64,000 bases of DNA from Gemmatimonadales bacterium UBA2989 (lineage in GTDB: Bacteria; Gemmatimonadota; Gemmatimonadetes; Longimicrobiales; Gaopeijiaceae). The notes under the pieces are model-generated. The model saw only the letters and a list, made by a program, of their open reading frames with translations, was not told the DNA's origin and searched no databases. Location: contig DEAF01000034.1 in NCBI GenBank assembly GCA_002346625.1, forward strand, positions 1 to 64,000. Direction: 5' to 3'. Shown here in pieces: positions 28,210-37,587 of the stretch. Position 1 is the stretch's first letter. Each line of letters starts with the position of its first letter. The translations under genes and the position numbers were made by a program.

Positions 28210-30135
28210 ATGAGGGAAAAGAAACTAATTCTAGGTACGGCAGGGCATATTGATCATGGCAAGACTGCTCTTGTTAAAGCTTTGACTGGAATCGATACGG
28301 ACAGGCTCCAAGAAGAGAAGGCAAGGGGCATCACAATAGATCTGGGATTTGCCGAACTAGCCTTGAAGGAGGGCCTCAATTTAGGGGTTGTCGATGTTCC
28401 GGGCCACGAAGGATTTATCCGGAACATGTTGGCTGGAGCAACCGGTATGGACTTAGTGCTGATGGTTGTATCTGCAGATGAGGGTATCATGCCCCAAACA
28501 AAAGAACATCTCGACATCCTCAGGCTACTGGGTGTTCATAAGATGGTAGTAGCTATCACTAAGTCTGATTTGGTTGAGGATGATTGGCTTGCTTTAGTAT
28601 GTGAAGAGGTGTCTAAGGAATTGTCGGGGACCCCTTTTGCTGATGCTCCGTTAGTAAAGACCTCGACAGTTACGGGGGAAGGTTTGGGGGACCTTATGGA
28701 AGTATTGGCGAGTGTGTCCTATGAAGCAAAAGAAAGGTCTAGTAGGGATATTGTCCGTCTTCCGGTGGATAGGGTTTTTACAGTTAAGGGTACAGGCACA
28801 GTGGTGACAGGGACATTGTGGAGCGGTGAGCTTTCTGTGGGTGACAAGATTATCCTGCAACCCCCTGGAATCAAAGGACGGATTAGAGGATTACAGGTAC
28901 ATGGATCTCAGGTAGGTGAAGCTGAAGCAGGCGAAAGGACCGCTGTTGCGATCACAGGGTCAGACATTGATCTCGAAACTGTAGAACGAGGTAATGTTTT
29001 GGTTTTGGAGTCCGGATGGCTACCCACTTTTATGATTACTGCAATTGTTACAGTGATTCCTGAAATTGAATGGACAATAAAATATGGCCAACGAGTACGG
29101 GTCCACTTGGGCACCAGTGAAGTAATGGCCAGAGTGGTAATGATGTATGGGGAGGAGATTGTTCCTGGGGATTCGGGCTGGGTACAATTAAGGCTTGAGG
29201 GGCCACTCTTGGCACGTGTCAGAGATCGCCTGGTCATCAGGTCTTATTCTCCTGTTACTACCATAGGAGGAGGAATAATTGCTGAAGCCATGGCGCCAAA
29301 ACGGAATAAGCTTTTGCCTGAAGAAAGAGATGCTCTATTGAGGATTGTAGAGGGGGATGCGACCGATGCGCTGGATGCGATTCTAGATATCTCTGGCTGG
29401 AAAGGAGTGTCGGAAAAAGATATTCCAGTGTGCACCGGTATGGCTCCGGATATTGTAGGGCCTGCTAAAATCAAGGTTATAGAATCAGGGGCCCGGCAGC
29501 TTGCCAACGAGGTTTATGGTTCTGCTATAGTAGAAGCTGCTCGCAAGTTTATTGAGGATGTTGTAGATGATTTCCATAATAAAGAACCCCTGAGGCCTGG
29601 CATTTCTGTCGAAATTCTCAGGCAAAAACTTCCTACACTTTCCGATTCTCTCTTGGCTGATTTCGTTTTAGATGAAGCCGTGACCTCAGGAGTTTTGAGT
29701 ATCAATAATGATAGGGTGTCTCGGTTTGGGTATAAGCCATGCCTTACCATGGAGCAGGACTCCTTGCGAACAGAACTTCTAGGAGTCTACCTGCATGCGG
29801 GGCTAGCGCCACCGATGGTTAATGAATTGCCTGAAATAATAAAGGATGACCCTAGTTTATGGCCGATAATAAAATTGTTAGAGCATGAAGGTCATATAGT
29901 TAATATAGATGATGATTTCTTTGTAATTAAAGAGGCTATCACTGAGGCGTCTAATAAAGTAGCATCTGAACTGAATGGTGTTAAAGGGTTGGGGCCAATA
30001 GACTTCCGTAAATATCTTATGGTTACACGAAAGCATATGATTCCTATTCTGAATTACTTTGATCGTGTGGGATTAACGGTCAGGAAGGAAGGTGGTAGAG
30101 AGGTTGTTGCTCGATCTACAGATTTTGACGGATAA
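28210..30135 (+). CDS. selB: Selenocysteine-specific elongation factor SelB
   Basis: SelB delivers selenocysteyl-tRNA to UGA codons marked by a SECIS element. The 641-residue GTPase has G1 GHIDHGKT at 12-19, DVPGHE at 61-66 and TKSD at 116-119. EF-Tu-like domains 2-3 and a SelB-type domain 4 follow, then winged-helix repeats in the last third that bind SECIS RNA. GGAAGG precedes the ATG. selA, selC and selD are not in the window, and I found no gene with an obvious in-frame UGA here. Confidence 0.93.
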   Translation: MREKKLILGTAGHIDHGKTALVKALTGIDTDRLQEEKARGITIDLGFAELALKEGLNLGVVDVPGHEGFIRNMLAGATGMDLVLMVVSADEGIMPQTKEHLDILRLLGVHKMVVAITKSDLVEDDWLALVCEEVSKELSGTPFADAPLVKTSTVTGEGLGDLMEVLASVSYEAKERSSRDIVRLPVDRVFTVKGTGTVVTGTLWSGELSVGDKIILQPPGIKGRIRGLQVHGSQVGEAEAGERTAVAITGSDIDLETVERGNVLVLESGWLPTFMITAIVTVIPEIEWTIKYGQRVRVHLGTSEVMARVVMMYGEEIVPGDSGWVQLRLEGPLLARVRDRLVIRSYSPVTTIGGGIIAEAMAPKRNKLLPEERDALLRIVEGDATDALDAILDISGWKGVSEKDIPVCTGMAPDIVGPAKIKVIESGARQLANEVYGSAIVEAARKFIEDVVDDFHNKEPLRPGISVEILRQKLPTLSDSLLADFVLDEAVTSGVLSINNDRVSRFGYKPCLTMEQDSLRTELLGVYLHAGLAPPMVNELPEIIKDDPSLWPIIKLLEHEGHIVNIDDDFFVIKEAITEASNKVASELNGVKGLGPIDFRKYLMVTRKHMIPILNYFDRVGLTVRKEGGREVVARSTDFDG

Positions 30136-30178
30136 AACATAGAAAAATGCATTATTTTTTTAAATAAAGGAGCTACGG

Positions 30179-30460
30179 ATGCGTAATTTGCAAAGTGTCA
30201 TCTTCGGGCTTGCTTGTATTCTTAGTGGTGCGTTCCTAGCGGACTACTTCGGTGCTGAAGCAGGTGCCCAACAACAGACAGTTACGGAAGCCCAATCGTG
30301 GGAGCTTCACGTTGGAAAGTACAACACTCAAGGGGCGGGCTCCTCGAACGATGCCCGCTTCTACGTGGTTCGCCACAACCGTCTGACAGGTGAAACACAA
30401 TACATCGGGTGCGAGGACCGCGACGCATGCACCCAGTTCTCAGTGGAAATCCAAGACTAG
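30179..30460 (+). CDS. Small exported protein of unknown function
   Basis: A 93-residue protein with a signal peptide (QSVIFGLACILSGAFLADYFGAEAGAQ) and a mature part of about 65 residues containing WELHVGKYNTQG, FYVVRHNRLTGETQYIGC and a Cys pair (GCEDRDAC) likely to form a disulfide. A strong AAAGGAG precedes the ATG. Its codons are noticeably more G+C- and C-ending than its neighbours, as expected for a highly expressed gene or one of recent origin. I recognise no family. Confidence 0.75.
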   Translation: MRNLQSVIFGLACILSGAFLADYFGAEAGAQQQTVTEAQSWELHVGKYNTQGAGSSNDARFYVVRHNRLTGETQYIGCEDRDACTQFSVEIQD

Positions 30461-30491
30461 GTAATACTCTATTTCACACCACTAAATAGGT

Positions 30492-31517
30492 ATGGGTTCT
30501 AAATTTTCTCATATGGCAGAAGACATCTTTAAGCTTTTCTCGAGAGATTCTATCCCGCTTTTTTTGGCACCACAGGCGGGGGTGAGCGAGTCTCCTTTTA
30601 GGCGCATATGTCGTCGTTTTGGTGCAGATATCGTTTCCACTGAATTTGTAAGTGCTGACGGTATTATGCAGGGTAATAGCCAGACTAGAGATCATTTGAG
30701 ATTCGATGAAGATGAACGGTTCATCGGTGTTCAAATATTTGGCTCTAACCCCAAGACTATGGGTGAAGCTTCTGCTTTGGTCACAGATCTGTTCAGGCCC
30801 GATTTTATTGATATTAATTTTGGATGTCCTGTAAAGAAGATTGTTAAGAGGAATGGGGGATCAGGTTGTCTTCGTGATATGGATTTGGTCGAGCGTATCA
30901 TTAGATCTGTTGTTGCAAATACAGATTTACCGGTAACTACTAAGATACGTAGTGGCTATGACGAACCCTCTCGTAATCCTGTAGAGATTGGACTCCGATG
31001 CCAAGATGCAGGGTCTAGGATTGTTACTCTTCATCCTCGTACTCGGACTGATATGTATTCAGGAAATGCTCGATGGGATGAGATAGCTGCTCTTGTGGAT
31101 TCTTTGGATGTTCCTGTGATAGGTAATGGAGATATAACTGTCGGTTTCGATGCAAGAAGAATGAGGGACCAGACAAACTGTGCCGGTGTCATGATTGCTC
31201 GGGGATCACACGGATATCCTTGGATCTTTGCCCAGGCACGGGCAGCCTTGGATGGCCTGCCGATACCGGAAGATCCAGATGTTGAAGAGCGTTTCCAGGT
31301 GTGCTTAGAACATATACGAAACGGAATACAATTTGGGCGTGACGCAGATCGAACTTTGATTGATTTCAGAAAGCATCTCGGATGGTATACTAAAGGTCTC
31401 CCCAATGGTCGTACACTACGGTCGGAATTATTTCAAGTTACGACACTCGAGCAAGTCGAGTTACTTTTACAAGGTTATCTGGAGTCTTACCTAGATAGAT
31501 CAGGGCAACCCGAATGA
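30492..31517 (+). CDS. dusB: tRNA-dihydrouridine synthase
   Basis: Dus enzymes reduce uridines in the tRNA D-loop with FMN. The 341-residue TIM-barrel protein has PLFLAPQAGVSESPFRR near 22-38, the DINFGCPVKKIVKRNGGSGCL region around 110-130, and VIGNGDI as FMN-binding element. The order is that of the DusB-like branch, but assignment among Dus paralogues is tentative. The ATG at 30492 has a poor SD; an ATG at 30513 is the alternative. Confidence 0.9.
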   Translation: MGSKFSHMAEDIFKLFSRDSIPLFLAPQAGVSESPFRRICRRFGADIVSTEFVSADGIMQGNSQTRDHLRFDEDERFIGVQIFGSNPKTMGEASALVTDLFRPDFIDINFGCPVKKIVKRNGGSGCLRDMDLVERIIRSVVANTDLPVTTKIRSGYDEPSRNPVEIGLRCQDAGSRIVTLHPRTRTDMYSGNARWDEIAALVDSLDVPVIGNGDITVGFDARRMRDQTNCAGVMIARGSHGYPWIFAQARAALDGLPIPEDPDVEERFQVCLEHIRNGIQFGRDADRTLIDFRKHLGWYTKGLPNGRTLRSELFQVTTLEQVELLLQGYLESYLDRSGQPE

Positions 31518-31577
31518 TTACCGGGATAGCATCCCCAAAGGATCTTCAGGTTTGAGAAATATGTAAAAAATTATAAT

Positions 31578-31606
31578 TTTACTGTTTGATAAAATATTTA
31601 TATGTA
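31578..31606 (+). promoter_or_regulatory. Probable ssrA promoter
   Basis: TTTACT at 31578-31583 and TATGTA at 31601-31606 are separated by 17 bases and lie seven bases before the mature tmRNA 5' end. Both hexamers are partial matches to the sigma-70 consensus. The surrounding 50 bases are very AT-rich. Confidence 0.4.
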
Positions 31607-31613
31607 ACATACC

Positions 31614-31967
31614 GGGGGCGTCACGGCTTCGACGCGTTTGGTGAACATGGAGCAGCGTGCCGAGGTTCCCGGAACCTCGTTAAACTTCTGGGAAAATCAT
31701 AATTGCCAACACTGAAATGGCATTGGCTGCGTAACTACGGTTTGTAGCCCGTCTCCTGATTTACCTGCCCGAGGTGGATCTCCGAGGCGTCGATGATTCG
31801 GGCTGGTCTCACACCAGTGCTATTCTGGTGAGGGATGAGATTATCAGATAGCTAGCTTGGATTCGATTGCTCGCTCTTCGTTCCAAGTAAATTATCGAGC
31901 GATGCTACGCACGTAGAAACTCTGTAGGATCGATTCGCGGACGCGGGTTCGACTCCCGCCGCCTCCA
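31614..31967 (+). ncRNA. ssrA: Transfer-messenger RNA (tmRNA)
   Basis: tmRNA rescues stalled ribosomes. The 5' end GGGGGCG pairs with 3' CGCCTCC (31960-31966) to form the acceptor stem, with A at 31967 as discriminator; the CCA end is not encoded. The 5' tRNA-like part has the usual GTCACGGCTTCGACG, and the 3' part carries GGTTCGACTCCC, the T-arm. The tag frame at 31705-31734 reads A-N-T-E-M-A-L-A-A then TAA, with the typical A-L-A-A degradation end. It is a one-piece molecule of about 354 bases before CCA addition. Confidence 0.96.
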
Positions 31968-31972
31968 TAAGT

Positions 31973-32005
31973 AGTCGGTGCTCCACCTTGGTCGCCGACT
32001 CTTTT
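31973..32005 (+). terminator. Intrinsic terminator after ssrA
   Basis: AGTCGGTG (31973-31980) pairs with CGCCGACT (31993-32000) through eight pairs, one of them G-T, around a 12-base loop. CTTTT follows. It ends the tmRNA transcript and separates it from the amidohydrolase operon. Confidence 0.82.
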
Positions 32006-32108
32006 CTATTGCTCAGTTGGTTTAGTGTGATCAATCTTAGGGGTAGCGGTGCGTAGTAATCATCCCCATGATACAGCCCCATAAATAAATCTATTCAAGG
32101 AGATATAA

Positions 32109-33425
32109 ATGAATTTGCGGTCAATTATAGCTGCGACACTCCTCATGTTGCCTGTAGGAGTGTTAACCGCCCAAGATGCTGATCTAGCGATTGTTGGAGG
32201 AATGCTTATTGATGGCAACGAAGGTATACCTATACAAAACTCTGTTGTTTTGGTCTCGGGTGAACATATAACTCATGTTGGACAAGTGGGGATAACTCCC
32301 ATTCCTGCTGGAGCCCGAGTAATAGATGCCAATGGAAAAACTGTTATGCCTGGGCTTATAGAGAGCCATGGGCACCTCATGATTGTTGGCCATGGTGAGT
32401 ATTCTGAATGGTTCCCAGAGTACGAAGACCGGATTGAAGAGATCATGGTACTTTCGGCCCCACAATTCATCCATGCTGGTGTGACTACGGTTAGGGATGT
32501 AGGTGCTCCGCTGGAGCCCAGCGTGAAGGTTAGAGACGATATTGCTGCTGGGAAAATTGTAGGCCCAAGGCTTTTTGTGAGCGGTCCTTTCATTGTTCGT
32601 GATTATGGGCGCTACGAGTGGGGTAAATATTTCCAAGTCAAGGTTAACAGCGTAGAAGAGGCTCGTCAGGCTGCTATAGACATCTTAGAAGGTGGAGCTG
32701 ATCTCCTTAAACCTTGGGGTATAATCTATCCTGAAGACCTGAAGGTGATAGTAGAAGAGGCACATAAGCGTGGTAAGACGGTCGCAACCCATGGAGGAGC
32801 TCTTGCCCGCATAAGGGCTGATGTAGAGGCTGGTGTCAATTCCATAGAGCACTGGCCAGGAGGAGGAAAGAGTTACATTGAGCAAGAAGCTCTTGAGTTG
32901 ATAATCAATAGCGGTACCTGGATTGTTCCGACGTGGAATGGTGGGGAAGATATATTCTACTGGACACTAGATTATCCAGAGCGCCTAGACGATCCACTGC
33001 TGCGAGAGTTTCTGCCACAGGATATGTATCAAGACGTCCGAGAATCCCTGGATCATTTCCAGCGTCTAGGATATTTCCGGGGAGGTAAGGGGCGACCAAA
33101 GTCTCATCAGAAAAAACTGATGCAGATGTATAATGCTGGAGTTAAGATCGCTCTGGGTACCGACTCAGGAACACCGATGAACTTCCATTATGAAGCTATG
33201 TGGCAACAAATGAAGTTATTTGTGAATTACGGTATGGATCCAATGCACGTGATCAGTGCAGCTACTCGGAATGGTGCAGAGTTGCTGCAGATAGCTGACC
33301 AACTTGGAACTATAGAACCTGGCAAGTTGGCTGACATCATAGTCGTAGATGGCAATCCTTTGATGGACATGATGGCTTTGCGAAACCCCGTTCGCGTCAT
33401 CAAGGGGGGTGAGGTACTTAAATAA
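32109..33425 (+). CDS. Exported amidohydrolase (imidazolonepropionase/prolidase-like)
   Basis: A 438-residue metal-dependent hydrolase with a signal peptide ending near TAQ at 20-22. Metal ligands of the amidohydrolase superfamily are all visible: H87 and H89 (ESHGHL), a carboxylated-lysine candidate K201 (DLLKPWG), H228, H248 (IEHW) and catalytic D352 (GTDSG). Relatives hydrolyse Xaa-Pro dipeptides, N-acyl amino acids or cyclic amides. AAGGAG precedes the ATG. It leads the cluster that contains the M20-like and TRAP genes, so a periplasmic step producing an imported compound is likely. Confidence 0.88.
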   Translation: MNLRSIIAATLLMLPVGVLTAQDADLAIVGGMLIDGNEGIPIQNSVVLVSGEHITHVGQVGITPIPAGARVIDANGKTVMPGLIESHGHLMIVGHGEYSEWFPEYEDRIEEIMVLSAPQFIHAGVTTVRDVGAPLEPSVKVRDDIAAGKIVGPRLFVSGPFIVRDYGRYEWGKYFQVKVNSVEEARQAAIDILEGGADLLKPWGIIYPEDLKVIVEEAHKRGKTVATHGGALARIRADVEAGVNSIEHWPGGGKSYIEQEALELIINSGTWIVPTWNGGEDIFYWTLDYPERLDDPLLREFLPQDMYQDVRESLDHFQRLGYFRGGKGRPKSHQKKLMQMYNAGVKIALGTDSGTPMNFHYEAMWQQMKLFVNYGMDPMHVISAATRNGAELLQIADQLGTIEPGKLADIIVVDGNPLMDMMALRNPVRVIKGGEVLK

Positions 33426-33448
33426 AAAAATATCCTAGGAAATTGACT

Positions 33449-34834
33449 ATGAATATCAGATCTGTGTTAAGGTCGATCGCTGTAATTGGGGTGATACTGT
33501 ACCCATACCAGTTACAAGCTGGCATCGTACAAGATGGCCAGTTGGAACAGGAGTTGTTTGAAACCATAGATCGAAACCGTGAATCTCATATAGAGTTCTT
33601 ACAAAGTCTGATAAGGGCCCAGCCGGATGGAGAAGCTGTTCAGGCGTTGGTGGCGGCACGGTTTGAAGAGCTTGGTCTTGAGGTTGAAACGCTGAGTCTG
33701 TTGCCGACTACACTTAGCCTCAATCTTGAATTCGCTGCGGAAGAGTCCATAGATATGACCGAACGGACCAGCGTGATGGGGCGGTTGCACGGAACTGGGG
33801 CTGGTAGAAGCATGCTGTTTTTCGGTCATCCTGATGGTGTGCCAGTAACGGATGAATTATTGAAAGACTGGGAACATGATCCGTTCGCTGCCGAAATAGA
33901 AAATGGTAGAATCTATGGTTGGGGAGTAGCGGATGATCTGGCTGGTGTGGCTATAATGGCTGAGGCAGTTGCGGCCGTGCTAGAGACTGTTGGAACTCCT
34001 CGAGGCGACGTCCTCCTTGCCAGTACTCCGGCTAAGCGCAATGCCCGTGGCATACTAGGATTACTTAATGAGGGATATCACGCAGATGCTTCGGTTTATC
34101 TCCATCCTGCTGAATCAGAAAAAGGTCTAAAGGACATCAAGTCGATCACTTCGGGCATGTTGCAGTTCAGAGTTACTGTAAAGGGTGATCCTCCTGACAC
34201 TCCAGAACCTGGGCAGACAGCTTTCACTCACATGGCGGTCAATGCAATCGATAAAGCTAGCTTGGTGTTAAGTGCATTAAGAGATCTCGGAGAGGATAGG
34301 GCGAGCCGGGTTTTTCATCCCGCCCTTGATGCTGCAGTTGGTCGTTCTACTAACCTTCTTACAAGTCATTTATCTTGTGGTACAGCAGGCAGAACGACAA
34401 AGGTTCCCACTGAATGTGTGATTGAAGCATCTACCACTTTCCCTCCAAATGAACAAATGCCAGAGGTGCAACAGGAGATACTGGCCGCTATTGACCTAGT
34501 TATACAAGGTGACGAATGGCTGACAAAGAACCCGCCAGTAGTAGAATGGCTGTTTGGGACTCAAGGTGTTGAGGTCCCTGATAATCACCCACTGTATCAA
34601 ACGGTCCACCAGGCTGTAGTCAACGTTACTGGTGTAGAGCCTGAGGCTAATCCACTGCACTCAGGGAGCGATATAAGAAATCCGAAACTCTTTAGCGATA
34701 TTCCATCAGTTGGTATTGGCCCCTTAGCTGGAGATCTTACACAGGCTGGTGGGCATGACGAATGGGTGGATGTCGAAGATTACATTCGTGCGATCAAAAT
34801 CTGCGCCCAAATCATTGTCGACTGGAGCAATTAA
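33449..34834 (+). CDS. Exported M20-family peptidase homologue with altered active site
   Basis: The 461-residue protein has a signal peptide (SIAVIGVILYPYQLQAG) and an M20 scaffold: H127 and D129 in FFGHPDGVP, the bridging D162 in GWGVADDLAG, and H436 in GGHDEWV. Where M20 enzymes have the catalytic Glu-Glu after a beta-strand, this protein reads LLASTPAKRNARG (189-201), with no acidic pair; E222 in LHPAES may still be a ligand. It could be a variant enzyme or a non-catalytic binding protein. The ATG at 33449 follows AGGA; the TTG at 33443 is less likely. Confidence 0.8.
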   Translation: MNIRSVLRSIAVIGVILYPYQLQAGIVQDGQLEQELFETIDRNRESHIEFLQSLIRAQPDGEAVQALVAARFEELGLEVETLSLLPTTLSLNLEFAAEESIDMTERTSVMGRLHGTGAGRSMLFFGHPDGVPVTDELLKDWEHDPFAAEIENGRIYGWGVADDLAGVAIMAEAVAAVLETVGTPRGDVLLASTPAKRNARGILGLLNEGYHADASVYLHPAESEKGLKDIKSITSGMLQFRVTVKGDPPDTPEPGQTAFTHMAVNAIDKASLVLSALRDLGEDRASRVFHPALDAAVGRSTNLLTSHLSCGTAGRTTKVPTECVIEASTTFPPNEQMPEVQQEILAAIDLVIQGDEWLTKNPPVVEWLFGTQGVEVPDNHPLYQTVHQAVVNVTGVEPEANPLHSGSDIRNPKLFSDIPSVGIGPLAGDLTQAGGHDEWVDVEDYIRAIKICAQIIVDWSN

Positions 34835-35303
34835 CCAGTTCTTACGGCCGGTCCGCAGATCGGTCGAAATAATAATTGTAACTCTCTTTGCTTTGTTGAC
34901 GATTGCTGTCTTCACACAAGTGGTTGCACGGTACGTGTTCAACCAGCCTCCCACATGGACCGAAGAACTTGCCCGTTTCTGCCAGGTATGGATCATCCTG
35001 CTCACGTCCTCTATCTGTTTGCGTAGAGGTAGCCATTTAGCTGTCGACTATCTTGGGCCAGCATTGCCCCCCAAAGTGCGAAAGACGATTGCAGTGATAA
35101 CAGGTTGTCTGATCGCAGCTTACTCCGCAGTAGTGGTGATTTGGGGGGTACGACTTCTGATGATCGGGTTGGTTCAGATTTCTCCCGCCATGCATTTGAA
35201 TATGGGGTTGGTGTATTTAGTGTTTCCCATTGCCGGTGGATTGATGTTTTTGGAATCTATTCTGGCAACACTGCAATACGCCCCAGATCGGGACATGCCG
35301 TGA
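34770..35303 (+). CDS. dctQ: TRAP transporter small membrane subunit (DctQ type)
   Basis: DctQ-type proteins are the four-helix partner of the TRAP permease. Four hydrophobic segments are visible: SVEIIIVTLFALLTIAVF, VWIILLTSSICL, KTIAVITGCLIAAYSAVVVI and MGLVYLVFPIAGGLMFLESI, with the conserved RYVFNQPPTWTEELARF between the first two. The start is uncertain: ATG 34770 overlaps the M20-like gene by 65 bases, while TTG 34815 would overlap by 20; neither has a good SD. The stop overlaps the next start as GTGA. Confidence 0.85.
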   Translation: MSKITFVRSKSAPKSLSTGAINQFLRPVRRSVEIIIVTLFALLTIAVFTQVVARYVFNQPPTWTEELARFCQVWIILLTSSICLRRGSHLAVDYLGPALPPKVRKTIAVITGCLIAAYSAVVVIWGVRLLMIGLVQISPAMHLNMGLVYLVFPIAGGLMFLESILATLQYAPDRDMP

Positions 35304-36580
35304 TTTTGCTGGTTTTGATAATGCTCGTGCTGATTATAATTGGCATGCCAGTAGCATTCGCCCTCGGTGTGGGTGCTTTAGGTGCTATTTTGGCAGACCC
35401 TAATCTTCCGGTCACTCTGGTTCCTCAACGTATGTTCACCGCACTAGATTCGTGGCCGATTATGGCGGTCCCATTGTTTATGCTAGCTGGAGGATTGATG
35501 GACAAGGGAGGTATGTCACGGCGAATCGTAGAGTTTGCTTCCGCCTGTTTTTGCTTTGTGCGGGGAAGTCTAGGGATGGTTACGGTGATGGCCAGTATGG
35601 TGTTTGCGGGAATTTCAGGGTCCTCTACAGCGGATACGGCAGCCGTGGGTTCGATAATGTTGCCGGCGATGCGAGACAGAGGTTACGACATGCGTTTCGC
35701 AGCTGCATTACAGGCAGCTGCGGGAGCGATCGGTCCTATTATACCTCCAAGTATTTTGATGATAGTGATTGGATATGTGACTGGAGCCTCTGTGGCTCAG
35801 TTGTTCCTAGCAGGTGTTGTGCCTGGAGTGCTTATTGGCCTCGGACTTATGATGGTTGCATATCGACAAGCACTCAAGGAAGGGCCGGATTTCGATGCGC
35901 CTGTACCGTTTGATGTCCGGAAAGCTTTAGCTGCTGGATCTAAGGCACTCCCAGCGTTAGGGCTACCGATTTTGATTGTATTTGGGATTCTAGGGGGAGT
36001 GTTCACTGCGACTGAGGCTGCAGCTGCAGCTGTAGTATATGGTCTCACAGTTGGGCTCTTCCTCTATCGCGAAATTGGCTGGAAAGATCTTCCGTCCATA
36101 GCTCTCGATGCGGCCGAAAGATCTTGTGTGGTCTTGTTTATAGCGGCGACGGCAATGTTGTTTGCATGGCTGGTGGCGGCACACCAGGTGCCTCAAGCTT
36201 TGGGGGACCTGTTACAGTCCCACATAAGCGACCGCATTTTGTTCTTGATCTTCTTGAACTTGATATTGCTCTTATTAGGGATGTTCCTAGAGAGCTTCTC
36301 AGCAGTGATTGTGTTCGTGCCAATCTTGTTTCCATTGGCCTTAGACTTTGGGATTGACTCCCTTCACTTTGGGATTTTGGCCACAGTGAATCTGTCCATC
36401 GGATACATTACACCACCTTACGGGGCCACATTGTTTGTTGCTTGTGGTATTGCAGGACAAAGCGTACGAGCTGTGAGTGCACAGATAGCACCGATATTAG
36501 TTATTATGCTTTTGGTGCTCATCGTTGTGACCTACTGGCCGGGTACAGTACTGTGGCTGCCAAATTTGGCTGCCCAGTGA
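35300..36580 (+). CDS. dctM: TRAP transporter large permease subunit (DctM type)
   Basis: The large TRAP permease moves the solute with sodium. The 426-residue protein is hydrophobic throughout, with about twelve membrane segments. DctM features seen are PLFMLAGGLMDKGG, ISGSSTADTAAVGSIMLPAM, GPIIPPSILMIV and GYITPPYGATLFVACGI. The GTG start at 35300 overlaps the dctQ stop as GTGA and its own stop overlaps dctP the same way, so the three subunits are translationally coupled. Confidence 0.93.
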   Translation: MILLVLIMLVLIIIGMPVAFALGVGALGAILADPNLPVTLVPQRMFTALDSWPIMAVPLFMLAGGLMDKGGMSRRIVEFASACFCFVRGSLGMVTVMASMVFAGISGSSTADTAAVGSIMLPAMRDRGYDMRFAAALQAAAGAIGPIIPPSILMIVIGYVTGASVAQLFLAGVVPGVLIGLGLMMVAYRQALKEGPDFDAPVPFDVRKALAAGSKALPALGLPILIVFGILGGVFTATEAAAAAVVYGLTVGLFLYREIGWKDLPSIALDAAERSCVVLFIAATAMLFAWLVAAHQVPQALGDLLQSHISDRILFLIFLNLILLLLGMFLESFSAVIVFVPILFPLALDFGIDSLHFGILATVNLSIGYITPPYGATLFVACGIAGQSVRAVSAQIAPILVIMLLVLIVVTYWPGTVLWLPNLAAQ

Positions 36581-37563
36581 ACGGTAAAATTGCAGTTCTG
36601 ATTGTCTCCCTGCTGATTGCAGGATGTGGCTCAGGAGAGCGTGTCATCATTCTGAAGGCTGCGCTCTCCCAGAATCCATCAGAGCCACAGGTGCGTGCGG
36701 TAGAATTGTTTGCGGATCTAGTATCCGAAGGCACAGAAGGTCGTATTAGTGTTCAGGTTTATCCCAACAATCAATTAGGTAATCAGCGGGATGTGGTCGA
36801 GGGATTGCAGATGGGTAGTATTGAGTTGGCCAACATAGCGAGTGTGATGGCTAGTTTCGTCCCTGAGACTAATCTCTTTGAATTACCTTTCCTGTTTGAT
36901 GGGCCGGAGCACTTTGATGCGGTGGCGGACTCTTCTATAGGGCAGAGCCTTGCACCCGCATTCGAACGCCGTGGGTTACACCTGTTGGGTTATTTCGACG
37001 TGGGTGAGCGTCACATCATGACCACCGAGCACCCAATCAAACGCCTAGAAGATTTGAGTGGACTCAAGATACGCACGATGGAGAATAGGTTGCATCTGGC
37101 CACGTTTAAAGCATTCGGTGCGAATCCAATGCCCATGGCATATGGGGAGTTGTACACAGCGTTGGAACAAATGGTCATAGACGGTGCAGAGGCGGCGGAC
37201 CCAAACTATTTTGCCAAACGATTCTATGAACCGGCTCCTTTTTGGGCACGAATCGGTTGGATCAGACTGATCGAATACGTAGTGATGAGTCGGTATTTCT
37301 ATGACAATCTTTCCGTAGAAGACCGTGCAGTTATAGACAGATCTGCTCGAGCAATGATTCTGCAGCAGAGAGCCTGGTATAGAGCTGAGGCAGATTCGGC
37401 CCTAAAGCAGTTGCTGGATGTGGGTGTGGACATCACTAACCCTGACAGGGGACCCTTCCAGGCTGCGGCACGTAATGTATATGAAGAATGGGCTGATCGG
37501 GTGGGTGGTATGGAAAAGATTGAAGCGATTCTGAATCTGGGTGGCTCTGATCTAGTGAAATAA
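36577..37563 (+). CDS. dctP: TRAP transporter solute-binding lipoprotein (DctP type)
   Basis: The 328-residue binding protein captures the substrate outside the inner membrane. Its signal ends in a clean lipobox, LIAGC with C17, so it is membrane-anchored rather than free, which is less usual for DctP. TRAP SBP features follow: NNQLGNQRDVVEGLQMGSIELA, FELPFLFDG and LSGLKIRTMENRLHLATFKAFGANPMPMAYGELYTALEQ. The conserved Arg that clamps a substrate carboxylate lies in LKIRTM. The GTG start overlaps dctM by four bases. Confidence 0.92.
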   Translation: MNGKIAVLIVSLLIAGCGSGERVIILKAALSQNPSEPQVRAVELFADLVSEGTEGRISVQVYPNNQLGNQRDVVEGLQMGSIELANIASVMASFVPETNLFELPFLFDGPEHFDAVADSSIGQSLAPAFERRGLHLLGYFDVGERHIMTTEHPIKRLEDLSGLKIRTMENRLHLATFKAFGANPMPMAYGELYTALEQMVIDGAEAADPNYFAKRFYEPAPFWARIGWIRLIEYVVMSRYFYDNLSVEDRAVIDRSARAMILQQRAWYRAEADSALKQLLDVGVDITNPDRGPFQAAARNVYEEWADRVGGMEKIEAILNLGGSDLVK

Positions 37564-37587
37564 CGAGATACCGCAAGAGGATTTTAT

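Noticed and set aside
34770..35303. Fusion of the M20-like and DctQ genes
   Set aside because: They are in different frames and simply overlap; DctQ probably starts late in the overlap.
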